From contig CM055618.1 in the NCBI GenBank assembly GCA_029379385.1, positions 11,852,134 through 11,916,133 of the forward strand: a stretch of 64,000 bases of DNA, written 5' to 3'. The stretch is from Quillaja saponaria. Taxonomy: Eukaryota; Streptophyta; Magnoliopsida; Fabales; Quillajaceae. The position numbers and the translations under genes are program-made. The notes below the pieces were generated by a model that saw nothing but the letters and a program-made list of their open reading frames with translations, made no database searches and had not been told where the DNA came from. Below, one piece after another: positions 38,801-51,757 of the stretch; the stretch's first letter is position 1; each line of letters begins with the position of its first letter.

Positions 38801-41800
38801 AAACAAGATTTTGACACAGTAGGTTACTCATGCTTCTGAATAGAAGACCAGGGTGGCAGAGTCTGATATATAAAAGCACTTAATAACTTGCAAAAGTAAT
38901 ATCATATTGTAAACTCACCAATTCTCCATCGAAGTCATCCGATATAAATACACGCTTCACATATAAACGTATGTTCTTTGTTTTTGGATTTACTACTTCC
39001 TCATTGTTAAGGGGCCCCATACCAGGAATATATAGAACACTCCTGAATTCAATCTCCCCCTGCAAAGTTTCAGAATTAATTAACATCTACACACAAAAAA
39101 AATTCATAATTTAAAATTAAAAAAAAAAAAAAAACCCTGCTTGTTTCACAAATCTAAATCATTTAAATACCTCCTGTGGTAAAGTGAGTATATGCAAGTG
39201 GATCTAAGAACTCATTGAAAGCTTTCTTGTAGAATTCTTGGTACTCATCTTTTTGAACTTCCTTTGGATTCCTCATCTACAGAAGGCCACAAAAATTAGG
39301 CCAGGCATATAAAAACATATACCAAATAAGTGAGAATATCCATCATGCTGCCATTTTAGAAGCAGATCTAGCTAAAACTCACCCATAATGGTTTTGTTTC
39401 ATTGGCTAATTCCCAGTCCCAGTATTTCTCTGTTTTAGTCGTTTTTTTCTTTCTCGTCTCACCCTGTTAACACATACAAAGAGCCAATCAGTGTCACATT
39501 TCGATAAAGTAACCACAATACCAGTCACCCATAATCACATTTAGCACCTCTGCTTTTGGTTCTTCCCCTTCTTTTGGCTCTTCCTCCTCTTCCACCTGCC
39601 AATGGGTCAACTTAATAAAGACTGAAGAACAATAGTTGATTGATTTGTCCACTTCCTGGATAGGCTACACAACCAACTATAACATGAAATATGGATAACA
39701 GGCTTTTTTTTTTGCTTGTTGCTAGAAGATTGTGAGCTACCTAATCAAAAGAAGAATGGAAGCATGATGGTTTCACTACTTCTACACCTTTTAGTATCAA
39801 TTAAGTGATCAAGATACATGAATCTGCAAAAAGCCAGTGTGTTTTAGAAGGATAGCCTTCCAAAAAAATTTCCCATTTATCACTAGGGGTGGAATTCGAA
39901 CCGGATTATTCAAGTTCGAATTCAAAAATTTGAATTCGAATATGAATCCAAATAATGAATTTCATTATTCAATTCGATATTTCGGAAGGAAAAAAAATCG
40001 ATATAGTATTCGAATCCTGAATTATTCGAAATTTAAAATAAAAATAAAAAACATTAAATAAATATATATTTTTTATTTTTAATTTACCAAATTCACTAAA
40101 AAGTTCAATTCAAGTTCGAATTTGAATTTTTATTCAAATTAAGTTCAAATTTACAATTTATTCAAATCCGATTATTCAAAATTGCATCCGAATTTGAATT
40201 TCAGTCAATGTTTGAATTAATATCTGATTTCTAATAGTACACAATTTGAAGCTATTCGACGAATTCCAGCCCTACAAATCACTTGTTTTATACATAATAA
40301 ACTGAAACCTTTTCTTTTTGTCTTTTTTCTCTCAGTCCATGAAAATCACATCTGAGAAGCAAAAATGTCATCCCCATGGGAATTTGTCCGGCAAGAATCC
40401 AAGGCCCTTCACCATCACTTAACTTCCGACTCCAATAATCAACCAACTCCTTTCTACCATCAAGAACCCTACACTATACAAAGGCCAACTCACCCCGTCT
40501 CCGGCACATTTTCATTAGAAATTGGCAACTAGCCATTGTCAGTGAGCGATCAAACACCCTTACTATCAGTTAACAGCTCCCCACATTTGACCAGTACACA
40601 AAACTTCACCATGCAAGGATTCATCCTGATGGTGCTGAATACCTTTAATATGCCTTTTCTAGGAATGAAAAAATGTTTCAAATTACAAACTGTTACTACT
40701 TACAACTAGAAACAAACTTCATATATATGGAAAACAACTGTAGTAATAGTTGGAACCCAAGAAGATTAGCTGACCACCAGATAACAGAAATATATCTAAG
40801 TGAAATCAGAGATCAGACGTCAAAACCATAAGATAACTTCCTAAAAAACATTAAGAATGAAGTTATTCTCAAAACAAGCAAGAGTCAAGTTTTCTCATGA
40901 AATTAAATAATCCATCCAGGAAGAGGATAGTGCACCCTCCTCTATGCTAGACTAGCACCTCCACCAATTAAACTGTCCAGTCCAACAATAGCCTAAAAGT
41001 AATCTCACTGAAGTTTCAAAGAACAAAAAAGTATGTAAAGAAGTAATATTCATCCCTCTGACTAACATGCAATGAAAATAAAACCAGAAGGAAGAAAGCT
41101 ACAGAAAGACAACAAGAATCCTTCTTGAATTAATTCCTTCTACGTAATGACAGGAATGTGATATGAGAGAAAAATGTATACTTACCTCAACAGTTTTTGA
41201 TTTTTCTTGCCATGTATAGATGGGAAAGGACACAAATTGCGAGTAATTCTTCACCAAACCCTGGACCCTGGCTGGATCTGAGAATTCATATTTGTCATCC
41301 GGCTACATGGAAAATAAACAATTCAGCACAGAGAAAGTACTTTACAATCCCCATTATTTTGTAATGCAAAGTGAGAAATATTAATAATTTTTTCTGACTG
41401 TGAAGGAGAAACGTTAGTTTAGAATAGATAATCAAATACTTTTCTGCACCAAATCTACCTTTTCTACCCATTCCAAATGAAATATGAACAGAACAAGATA
41501 CATATATAGTATATGGAAATCAATAAGAAGTACAAAACTTAGGCTAGAAACTTCTCTTAGTTTATAATCCAAACAGCAGTAGCCAACCAGGAAACTGTCA
41601 ATTCTCTGCCTTCTATAGTTTTTCTATAAGAAACATGAAGGAAAAGCGACATACTCTTAAATAGAGTGTGATCTGTGTACCACGGGGTAGAAGCTTCTCG
41701 GAATCAATTTCTTCCCTTATCGCATAAGAGCTACTGTCAGCTACAGATTCCCAAACATATTGCTTATCCGATCGTGGACTCTTTGTAGAAACAACAACCT

Positions 41801-43630
41801 GTGTTTAACATATGCAAACATAACCTTTTAGAAACTTTTCATGGACATACTGACATAGGTCACATTGGAAGCATCAATTAGCAGTAAGATAATGCAATTT
41901 CCAAAATCAAAATATACCTTCTCAGCAACAAGAAAAGCAGAATAGAACCCAACACCAAATTGACCAATCAAACCATTGTCCGCCCCAATATCCTTATTTT
42001 CCTGGAAAATATATCATAATAAGGTTGCAATATTAGGGTCTGAAAGAAATTACATCAGAAAATATTTGCAATTTGCATGATAATATAAACCAAATACCTT
42101 AATTGCCTTCAAAAATTTTGAAGTGCCACTCTGAGCAATAGTTCCAAGACAATCAATTAACTCCTCCTTGGTCATCCCAATGCCAGTATCCCTGCATGGG
42201 CAAGAAAATATATCAAGTATTTCCATTCACAAAAGAAACAAAAAAGTACAATAAATTTAGAATGACTATAGGACATACGTTATGGTAATAGTCCCATTGT
42301 CTGGATCAGATTTGATACGTATCTCTAGATCTCCAGCATCTCCCAGCAGAGAAGGTTCAGTCACACTCAAGAAACGCAGTTTGTCCAAAGCATCACTTGC
42401 ATTACTGGGAAAGTCCGAAAAAACCAAGTCAATATACAAACCCAATAGATTAACATAAATATATAAATATTTTGGAATAAGATATGTATGCAAATTTCCA
42501 ACGAACAAAAACCAAATATGAAGTTTAAGATGAGAAACAATAAGAGGTGGTCCGCTTAGGCAACTCATAGAGAAGAGATTATATAATCTTTAGCTGGAGA
42601 CTGGGTGAGTGCTTACCTAACAAGCTCTCGAAGGAAAACTTCCTTGTGGCTGTATAAACTGTGAACTATCAAATCAAGTAAACGACTGACCTGCAATTAG
42701 TTTCAACTTTCAATATAAATAACTGAACAAAAGATGAACCATCACGCGTCTGAAAATTGTAACAGTTAAAGAACGAGAACTAAGAGAAAACCTAAACCCA
42801 CTCTCGTGTTTACTCAACTATATAGTGAATTCCCTATCAGATTATGTCTGAATGAACCTCAAAATATTACATCAATAACTGTAAATCTCTTCTATTAAAT
42901 AAATAAATAGACCTGTTATAAAGCTTCAAGTTTTAAACAATACAGCATAAAATTTTTGGGAGTAAAGGATTCTAAGGTGATGAGGTAGCAGTGACAATCC
43001 TAAAACTTCAACTTTTCCTTGGCTGTATGTTTCTCAAAAAGCTAATGAAGTACATGCCAATCCAGTATTTGACTCAGTCACACCCCAATAATAAAACACA
43101 AACTCGAATATAGCATGAAAAAAATTAAACTAAAGCTTCAACTTTTACTCTAAAACAGCATGAACTATTTGGACTTGAAAGATACTTGTGTTAGGTGATT
43201 GGATAGTAGTCGCAATCCAAAATTTCAACACTTACTTGGCCGCATTTTTCTCAAAAAGCAGATGAAGTACGCAAAAACCCAATATTTGACTCACTCACAT
43301 CCCATTAACAAACATACAAACTCGGAAAGGATAAATTAATGGAAATTAAAGAAAACCCACCTCTGCCTGGTATTCAAACGTTTCACCAGAAGTATCAGTA
43401 TCCTCCTTCTCTGCAACAACCGCCTCGCATCGAACAGAAACTCTTTTGACTCTTTTTTCGAGCTTCCAATTCAACCCACTACAAGAGAAGCCCTTTGTTA
43501 GACAGTTTCGTGGAACAAAAGCACTTCTGAGATTGAAAACCATCTGGCCGTTTCTCACTACAGACGGCGACGAAGAGGGAAGTGAAGTAAGAGAGGCAGT
43601 CGCCATACTTCTGCTCAGAACTGGAGCCAT
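35849..43630 (-). CDS. HSP90-5: Plastid-targeted HSP90 (HSP90-5/HSP90C), with two single-base disruptions
   Basis: Nineteen exons: 43630-43361, 42690-42617, 42404-42279, 42191-42098, 42001-41918, 41798-41655, 41302-41186, 39595-39548, 39463-39383, 39276-39171, 39059-38919, 38225-38133, 37988-37911, 37827-37573, 37182-37080, 36994-36820, 36719-36614, 36257-36168 and 36073-35849. The Ser/Thr-rich N-terminus up to RVKRVSVRC reads as a transit peptide. The GHKL ATPase follows ([45 protein letters not shown]), an acidic linker ([14 protein letters not shown]), then middle and dimerization domains. It folds imported proteins in the chloroplast stroma. All junctions are in phase except exon 10/11, where an extra base at about 39171-39175 spoils HFTT-E-GE. 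A second extra base at 35885-35890 replaces the family's SDPW end; correcting it puts a stop at 35871-35869 and gives about 795 residues. Confidence 0.95.
39884..40274. mobile_element. hAT-like MITE in HSP90-5 intron 7
   Basis: Terminal inverted repeats TAGGGGTGGAATTCGAA on the left and the complement of GAATTCCAGCCCTA on the right. The interior alternates ATTCGAAT and AATTTGAATT words. Flanks TTTATCAC and CAAATCAC share their last five bases, a plausible decayed 8-bp target site. Same family style as the element at 23348. Confidence 0.65.
42920..43325. repeat. Near-tandem duplication of about 190 bp in HSP90-5 intron 1
   Basis: Units about 42920-43106 and 43132-43325 both begin AAAGCTTCAA, share TTTCTCAAAAAGC, GATGAAGTAC/AATGAAGTAC and TATTTGACTCA, and end at AACTCG. 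They are clearly diverged. Confidence 0.8.
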
Positions 43631-45280
43631 TAAACCCTAGGGATAGGCTTTGCCAACTGAGAAGAAAAATGGGGACGAGGCTACTCTATCTTTTGTGTAT
43701 TGCTGATTGATGAAGATGATGAAGAGCGCGAATATGTAAAAAAAACCCCTTTGACAGGGTTTAAGTATAGTTGATGATTCTAGAAACAGCAATACAATGG
43801 GGGAGAGACGGGTGAGGGAGAGAGGGTGGACTTGTTTGGAGCTATTTGCGAGGAATTGTAAGGCCTGGATTCTGCCATTTCTGCTCCGTCACCCATATCC
43901 ATCCATTTCAATTTCTCATTTTTATTTGTTGGGTCTATTGACCATTTTGCTCTCAACAAATGCATTTGAAATCAAACCCCAACTCATATATTATATTAAG
44001 AGTAATAAGGTCAGTAAAAAACTTTTAAATAAATTTTGATGATCATCATTTTTATTTCTTTTTGGTACAGGATGATCATCATTTTGGGTGAAACAATAGA
44101 ATCACTATTATTTGTTTGTTATTAACTATAAAAAAATAAAAATAAATAATAAATAATAATTGTTAAAGAACACAATAGCTTCTATTGATTTAATATACAT
44201 TGCATTTCATCAAAAAGAAATCCCTACAACACCTCAAGTGACATGGTATTTTTATTTTATTATATAGTTTTTTAATTGAATTTGAATGCATACTAGTTTG
44301 CCCTATTAAAATATAAAATTAAAGCCCAATATATTTCTTCATTTTGTCCCTACTTGCTATTTTTACATAATTTAACCACCAAAATGGTTCCTGGAGGTGC
44401 TGTCTGATTCAATTCGTTTTCAAAACACTGGTTACAAGGTGTAAAAGTTTTGTAAATGCAATCTAGAAGTAAATCTTTCTTTTCTCATAAACCCTCACAT
44501 GCTTAGTAAAAGTCAAAATTAGATCTTAATTCATCATAAGCAATTTTTTTTAGCCATCAAATGGCATTCTAACCAACTTTCTTGCTTCTGAACTAATTTA
44601 AGTCTTTGGCCGGTAAAAAATAACCAGGTCAAAACTAAAAAAAAATTATAAAAATTTTATTTCTCATTATCTTTTAAAACAAAATTAAATCAATAAAATA
44701 AATAAAAAAACACATTTTTTTTACCACTAGAATAAGCCCTTGAGTACTACTAGCTGCTGAGTTCGTGGCAATTGAACCCATTTCATTTTTAATATCCAAT
44801 CCCCCCGGGTAATGCTACTTTTTTTGAATCCCCTTCTTTTAATATTTTTCTTTTCTTTTTTATCACTTTAACACATTCAGTTTTTATTGTATGCCAATCC
44901 TGTTCCTGTTCATCTCCATGATGGCAAAAGCTATCAAGTATCATCTAGAACATTATTGAACATCACCTGCAAGTTAAACCTGACTCCAATAATTATAGGA
45001 AGAAACTCAGATGTATGACTAGTGCTAGAGAAGTAATGGATTAACAAGCCATGCCATGTTGAAGCTTTCTATTATTTAAAATGCAGCCAACCAGTTTATT
45101 TTTCTTCAAGAGAAAAATATGAAAGAAGGAAGAAGAGGAAAACTTAAACATGTTGGAAGGTGAAGGTGAGTATGAAGATATAAAATCTCCTTTCCACCTG
45201 CAGCCAAACAACATTTACCTTAACAACCAAACAAGGAATTTGATAAGAGATTTACAACTCAATCACAAGCTTCTTCTCCT
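43631..45280. other. HSP90-5 promoter and ABHD17-like 3' region
   Basis: Upstream region of HSP90-5 on the minus strand, then AT-rich DNA and the 3' UTR of the next minus-strand gene. I looked for clear GAA/TTC heat-shock arrays next to the HSP90-5 start and saw none. No other gene. Confidence 0.5.
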
Positions 45281-47682
45281 TCAGGCCTCTGAAGCTGTCT
45301 GCTTCAAACAATCAACATTGCACAATCCAACTGATCTCACCATATCTCCCAAGCTGCTGTCATATTTAGATGGTCAATAGCATATATCTACATAATTTTA
45401 TATGAACAAGCAGGGAACAAAAACTGGGGGACTCATAGAAAGGAAGAAGAAACAACATTGATATTTGTACTTACCGGTCGAAGCTGTTCCTTGCTCTCTC
45501 TGACTGATCTATGCTGTTTCTTGGTTTCCCAGACCGATCAACACTCTTCCTTGATCTCTCTCGCTTGTCTGTGCTAGCCCTTGCCTTCTCCCTATTTTCT
45601 GTAATTAGCCTAGATTTCTCTCTCTCTCCTGTACTATGCCTAGACTTCTCACTGCTCTCAGCACTTGGTCTGGCACTATCCATTTCTTTTGTGGAGTTTG
45701 AATTAGGAAGATCCAAATGGTCCTTGCTATGTTCAATTTCAATACCTGGTAATTTCTCTATAGCTGATATGAACTTTTTCAGATGTCGTAAGTACTCGGG
45801 GAAGAGTTCTAAGTTACAATGGTTTCCACCTTTAATCCATAATGGTTCATACTTCTTATTACAAAATTCCCAAAGCTGCTTACCATGGGAGAAATCTACA
45901 ACTTCATCTTCAGTTCCCTGCTAATAGAAACAGTGTTAACCTGGACTTCTATCATGAGTTAATGCAGTTAAGAAGAAATGAAACGATTATGCAAAAACAA
46001 AAAAAATTAAGAATGCAGAAGAAAGTTTGCCAAGGAGAGACTAACTATCTTTCATTTTAAGGTGTGGCAATAGGCTTCTACATCTAGCTTCCACTTCAAT
46101 CATTATTAGAAGGTCATGTCTAAGTTGAGATTCCCTAACTGCCAACTTCTTCACACTAATTATATAATCGTTACTGCTTGATTAATCATGTAGGCCAGTA
46201 ATCAGTTACGGCACTATACCGGAAGACCTTCCTGAAAGAGATGAAAACTTCAACAATGACATCCACCACTTTTATCAAATTTCACTTAATTCCTCTAATT
46301 TTCAACTCTTCCATGCATATATACGTTTTACATCTTGTCAAAAAGAGTTTTACTAAGTAGGTTATCAATGAATTACACTGTTTTTAAGTAATGGGGTTGG
46401 CATGAATATGAAAAGGCAGATAAACTTACATGAATTACCAGCACAGGACAATTGATTAGTGGGATTTTATCAATATTCTGCGTAAGAAACAAAAAAATGT
46501 ACTTCAATGGAAGAACAAAGTTACAAAAATTGGGAGTAAAAAAAAGAACTGGCTCCAGTACTTAGAGCAAAATGTCACAGAAGAAACCTTATAAATGTCA
46601 AACCAGTATGTCTTCTTCACCCGATACATTACTCGAAGGCCAGACAGAATTGGACTGTGAAGGATGACAGCCCTCAACCCAGGCAAATGGGTAGCCAATT
46701 CCAGAGCAGGTCCACTGCCAACTGACTGCCCATACAATATTATGTCTTCCTCTTTCACTCCGTATGTCTCTTTAAGGCATTTGTGAACAGCCTCTATGTC
46801 TGCATAAGTGTCCTGCTCACTTGGCTGATGGTAAATACAAATTGAACTTATCAGAAGATTTCTCTCAAAACAACATAAATTATCAAAGTGATTCAAAAAT
46901 GTTAGTTGCTCAGACATTTTAAAAGAGGAAAAAGAACCAAGCTGTTTTTGGGCAACAAATTAGCACTAATTCTTTGATCTTGCATCAAAGTCCTTAAAAA
47001 AAGAAAAAGAAAGATATTTTCATTTAGGCTCAAATGCAGCTGGGTACATCAAATGAACATACTTTCTAGCAACTTAATTACAGCAGAGTTTCAATGACAA
47101 ACAAATAGGCATTGGTTTCTCAGTTTTGAGAGACTAAAGTGGGTTTGCTTAGGATTCTGAATTCTACAAAATGGGGATGACTACTCTGGCTTGACCCAGA
47201 TTAAATTACTCTATTTAATGAATTAATGAACAAAGAACATACCTTTCCAGAAGACTGTCCATACCCAGAATAATCATACCTGCATAGCACAAAAAAGTCA
47301 CTGCTTTGATCCATAAACCTATTTTATATGCTTGATATAGAAAAATTAGTGATTAAAAGTATGATCTTTACACAGACCCCATAAGATTGACACCAAGATG
47401 AAGACTAAGCTCAGTGAAAATATGATACATCTGACCAAGATCAGCAGCATTGCCATGAGAGTAAAGCAATGTCAAAGATGCTGAGGGGTTCTTAACAAAC
47501 ATAGCAACAACCTCGTTCCCTTTTCTGGTTACCAACTTCACAATGTCCACGTCTTCCCTATGATGAGTCACATCAGACATCCTTAACTTTCCATTCGATT
47601 CATCAACGTAAACATTGTATGACGGCGGGTTTGGTGGAAAGAAGGCAAATTTGGCTGCCATTGACGATGTTGCAGAACCCAT
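45281..47682 (-). CDS. ABHD17-like alpha/beta hydrolase with a repetitive Ser/Arg-rich tail
   Basis: Six exons: 47682-47378, 47279-47243, 46824-46588, 46477-46430, 45917-45475 and 45353-45281; 380 residues. The start [20 protein letters not shown] is typical of the plant family. Visible motifs are oxyanion-side [29 protein letters not shown], nucleophile elbow GQSVGSGPA (Ser), [12 protein letters not shown] (acid) and GGNHCNLE (His). The relatives are serine hydrolases; animal ABHD17 proteins remove palmitate from membrane proteins, so a depalmitoylase role is possible but unproven in plants. Exon 5 ends in about five units built on EKSR/RxS ([21 protein letters not shown]). A consensus donor CG|GTAAGT at 45475 and phase led to the last exon ([16 protein letters not shown]...), so the apparent stop at 45471 is intronic. 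Confidence 0.92.
45475..45680 (-). repeat. Degenerate short repeats encoding the hydrolase's Ser/Arg/Glu tail
   Basis: About five imperfect units of roughly 10-13 codons ([51 protein letters not shown]). Seen directly in the translation; likely disordered and rich in possible phosphorylation sites. Confidence 0.75.
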
Positions 47683-48498
47683 CACGATGAAACAGAAAAT
47701 TTTTTGCAGAAGGAAGTTAAAAGTCTAAACTTTGGAGCTGATTACATAGTTTTCTGTTTGGTTCTCGGGAAAATGTTTGAACATAATTTGAATTGTGGAC
47801 TGCGACAGAAAGAAAGAGAGAAAGAAGAGCGTAGAGAGGAAAGGACAAAGAGTAAGGAATGTCTGTCGGATTTTTAATACTAGGAGTGATTTCCGGAGAC
47901 TGAATAGGTAACAGTTACGCTACCCCATCTTGATGGAGGAATCTCAGTCAGAAACATTTATACAAATTTGAGAAATTTTTGATAATGATTTTGGCCAGCC
48001 CACTTTCCTTTTCCAACGTAAACACAACATACTGTGGTGTAACTTCCAATTTGGAAAGTTGCAAGAGCGTTAGTCAAATTTCATAGTATTTCTTTTCCTA
48101 TTTTATTTTTTAAATTTAACGCATCTCAACTAATTATATTTACGGTCCAAAAATAATTATATTTTCACAGAATTCCCACAAACAATTCAAACTAAAAAAT
48201 GTCAATAAAAAAACACACATTTTTTATTACTAAATCAACCCGGGTGTAAATCATTGTTTCCTACACAACACAAATACCACATTATCATAATTCTATATAT
48301 CATCACCTCTTATATCTCTCCCACATTTCCCTTCCATTATATTAATAAATTTCCCATTTTTAATTTTTTCAAAATATCATACCTTTCTTTTACAACATAC
48401 TAGAGTTATTGTTCTTTAATTTTTATTTTCTTTTTTCTTTTTTAAAGCCGGACACAATTAAAAATATAACAATCTTACTTGCACTCTATTTAGGATTT

Positions 48499-48534
<36 letters not shown>

Positions 48535-49500
48535 AAAATCGTGTACTAAAGCTAGAGTATTTAGTATTAAGTTTTTACTAAATAATTCATTGACCATTAT
48601 CTAAGTGTTTTTACTTTTTAGTAATATTTACTTAATTAAAATTCATCTTGTGAATTCTTTTTATTGCCATTATTTTTTAATTCAAAATGTTTCTAACTTT
48701 GAAATGGTGTATATATAATCAAACTTATTATACAGCTAAACTATCTCGTTATTCTTAATATTCTTGTTAAATATGATGTGAATTGATTATAGCCAAATTT
48801 GATGAGATTGCATATTTTATCTATATAATTTCAGATGAAATACAATCGAAAAATCAATTCAACCCCTCCTATAAAATAAGAACAGCTCCTACATTCAAAA
48901 TCGCTTTCTTATCATTAATAATATTTTTCTTGACGCAGGAAATTAAAACAATTTGACAGTACTTTATTTGTGTCTAAAAAAATCATTTTGCTTTCGTAAA
49001 TTTCAAATGACATCCATATGATGGAGAACTTATGCCCCCACCACCTTCTTGTCCTAGACTGATTATTCAAATAATCCTCCAGCACCTAATGCTCCCCAAT
49101 CCATAACTCTTTTACTATACCTATTATTATATATAGATTGTAATTGCAAAATCCAATTTAAGGTTTGTTTTCATGATTTGCTTCTAATTTTCTTGATTTC
49201 TACGAAGTTACTGTTAGTGGCTCCTAGTAAAAGAAAATCAGAAGGAAATTAAGAACATTAGTGGCTCATAGTAAAAGCAAAACCAGAAGGGAATTAAGAA
49301 CACGAAAGTGAATTATTTGTACCTAATAAAAGTAATCAAATGATGAATAGGTGGGGTTAAAGAGTATAAGATAATAAAAGAAATGAATGGTGGGACTGAA
49401 TTATAAGAGCACAGGGGACACACCTCATCATTCCATATCAAACATAAAAATATTTTTCACCTTTTGAATGACTTCTTGCTCTTAGTTTGCGGTTGGATAC
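47683..49500. other. ABHD17-like promoter and AT-rich intergenic DNA
   Basis: The first few hundred bases should hold the hydrolase 5' UTR and promoter. The rest is AT-rich without a supported gene. Confidence 0.5.
48500..48532. repeat. (AT)n microsatellite
   Basis: Sixteen or so uninterrupted AT units. Confidence 0.95.
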
Positions 49501-50612
49501 TGTGGAGTAAATTAGGTATGATATTAATTAGGTCATTATATCTTAATTTACTATGTATTATTATGTGATTAGATATATCAATTTTGATGTTTGTCATAAG
49601 CTAGTTGTCTCCTTAAGATATATAGGTTGTCTCTCTATTCTAACACATCAATTTACAGTAAATATATTTAATCATATACTAATCAAATACATTTGTATAT
49701 GGTATCAGAGTTTAAGTTGTTATCTAAGAGTTTTTTTCTAAAAGGTTGCTGCCTATCCCATTTGGCACTAATCCCATTCCTAACACATGTTAACAATTTC
49801 AACTATCCGAATATCTTTCAGATTTACATGTTTTCAGCAGTTAGCTGTTCAAAAAATCACAGCACACCAAAATCCACTTCGACAATCGTCACTAGTTGCC
49901 ACCAAACACCATTTTCCGCTATGCCAATATTTATTTATTTATTTAAAAAAAAACAACAACAACGAGGCAAAGAATAAAACCGCAAGGAGATTCTTAGTCA
50001 TCCAACTCAAAGAACACCGAAAATAGAAGATGGAGGCCACTATATATCCACACAAGCGCCACCTTCATTTGTGCATGCGGCACCACCCTACTGCTATGAA
50101 CAGAATTTCATGTGTACAACGTCATTCATCCATGTCAGTACTCTAACACATCAATTGCCATGTCACCTACATAGTTTGTCTCGTTAGCATTCTAGCTAAT
50201 TAGAATCAGCCAGGCCAGTACTCTAACATGACAATTTTCACATCACCTACAAAGTCAACCACGTATGCATTCATATCAGAATTTTCTTATGCTTGGTATC
50301 CAAATTCAACTTGGCATTGAGTTAACCACCTTGAGTTTGAGATGGATATCAGAGTAAATTAGGCTATGGTATTAGGCCACTGTATCCTAATTTACTCTAT
50401 ATTATTTTGTAATTAGATAGGTTAACTTTATGTTTGTCATGCTTAATGTTACTCATGATTGTCCCCTTAATATTGGTCACCTAATGTAGGTCAACACTAG
50501 TACAACCTCTCTCTCTCTATATATGTGGGTAGGTTGTCTCTCTTTTTGAACACATCAATTTACACTAAATATAAATTCAATCATATATATACAAATCAAA
50601 TACATTTATACA
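49501..50612 (+). mobile_element. Non-autonomous LTR retrotransposon (TRIM/SMART-sized)
   Basis: Two direct terminal repeats, about 49501-49699 and 50347-50612, share AGTAAATTAGG, TTAATTTACT/CTAATTTACT, GGTTGTCTCTCT, AACACATCAATTTACA and AATCAAATACATTT. A primer-binding site TGGTATCAGAGTTTAAG starts at 49700, right after the first repeat, and matches the tRNA-Met site. Flanking 5-mers GATAC and TATAC differ at one base. The 647-bp interior has no gag-pol coding. The second LTR is longer by about 60 bp, from an insertion near 50490 or a deletion in the first. Confidence 0.8.
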
Positions 50613-51757
50613 TATACCAATCCAGGATGAAGAAAAATAATTGTGTTAAGACAACCAACATAATAATATTTATAACAAAACTCATGAATCATATATTTTT
50701 AATTAAAGATTTATTTGTCTTCCATGCATATATACCAACTGAGCTCAATTAGTTTAGTGAACTCATTGCATTAAAGGACCAATAAGTGGTTTTGAATTCT
50801 TTTTACAAAAAGTAAATAATTTTTAGTTTTTTTAAATGTAAGCTTTGTGTCATTTTGGTTGTGTTGTTGGTTGAGTATTTTTCAAGTTGGGCCCTCATCA
50901 CTAATGGTTTAGCACTGTCAAGTCCGAGCGTGCAGGAAGAGGGAAAAGCATCCATCACATAGTGCTTATAAAGATCAGAGATACTTGGCAATTAGCTCAG
51001 CCAGGGCCAGTTTCTTCAGCTATAATAATGTGGGCCACTTAAAAACTCATATATTTTTTTTAATAATCATTATTGTTTTTCTTATTTTGAATAGATGCCA
51101 GTTATATTTACATTTTTTCTAATTATTAATGTTTATTTTTGATTAATTGGACATGTCAAAATATTTGGACACAAGTTGCACCTGATCGAATTGTGTGGAA
51201 TGATATTCAAACATATCATATCTTTTTTTTACTAACGTGTCTAAATGATCCGCATATTATATTAAATTTTAAATTAATAATAATTTATTTGATTTAGATT
51301 AGATAAACTCAATCCGTTAATAAACAAAAAAATTTGTGTTTTCTCAAAATATGATGTTCTATTTCTCCTAATTCCAATTTCGATATATACATATATTAGA
51401 GGACAGCTTCCATTCACATCGGTATAAAATAATTAACTCAATCTTATAACTTCAATAACTTATAATTTTTTGTAAAATGAATTTATCTTGAATCTCGCCT
51501 TTAGATTAAAAAAAGCCTCGCCAAATAACTCATGCCGACCAAAATTTCAAGAGAAATCAATCTTACAATAAGTTAGTGGTATCAATATTGGATCCCTACC
51601 CATATATCTATATATTATAATATATAATACTTGTAAAGGAAAATATTACTGGAGAAACAAAAAAGGCAGATTGATGATGATAAGCAATTCTACAGAGAAG
51701 TATTTTTATTTTTATTTTTAAAAGAAAAAAAAGAAAAGATATCTGAGATTTTCACGA
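50613..51757. other. Spacer before the RGF-like gene 3' end
   Basis: AT-rich; includes the 3' UTR of the minus-strand peptide gene near 51600-51757. No gene seen. Confidence 0.5.

Noticed and set aside
45150..45380. 76-codon plus-strand frame with an acidic start
   Set aside because: It overlaps in antisense the last exon of the ABHD17-like gene (45353-45281), whose phase and family match are far better.
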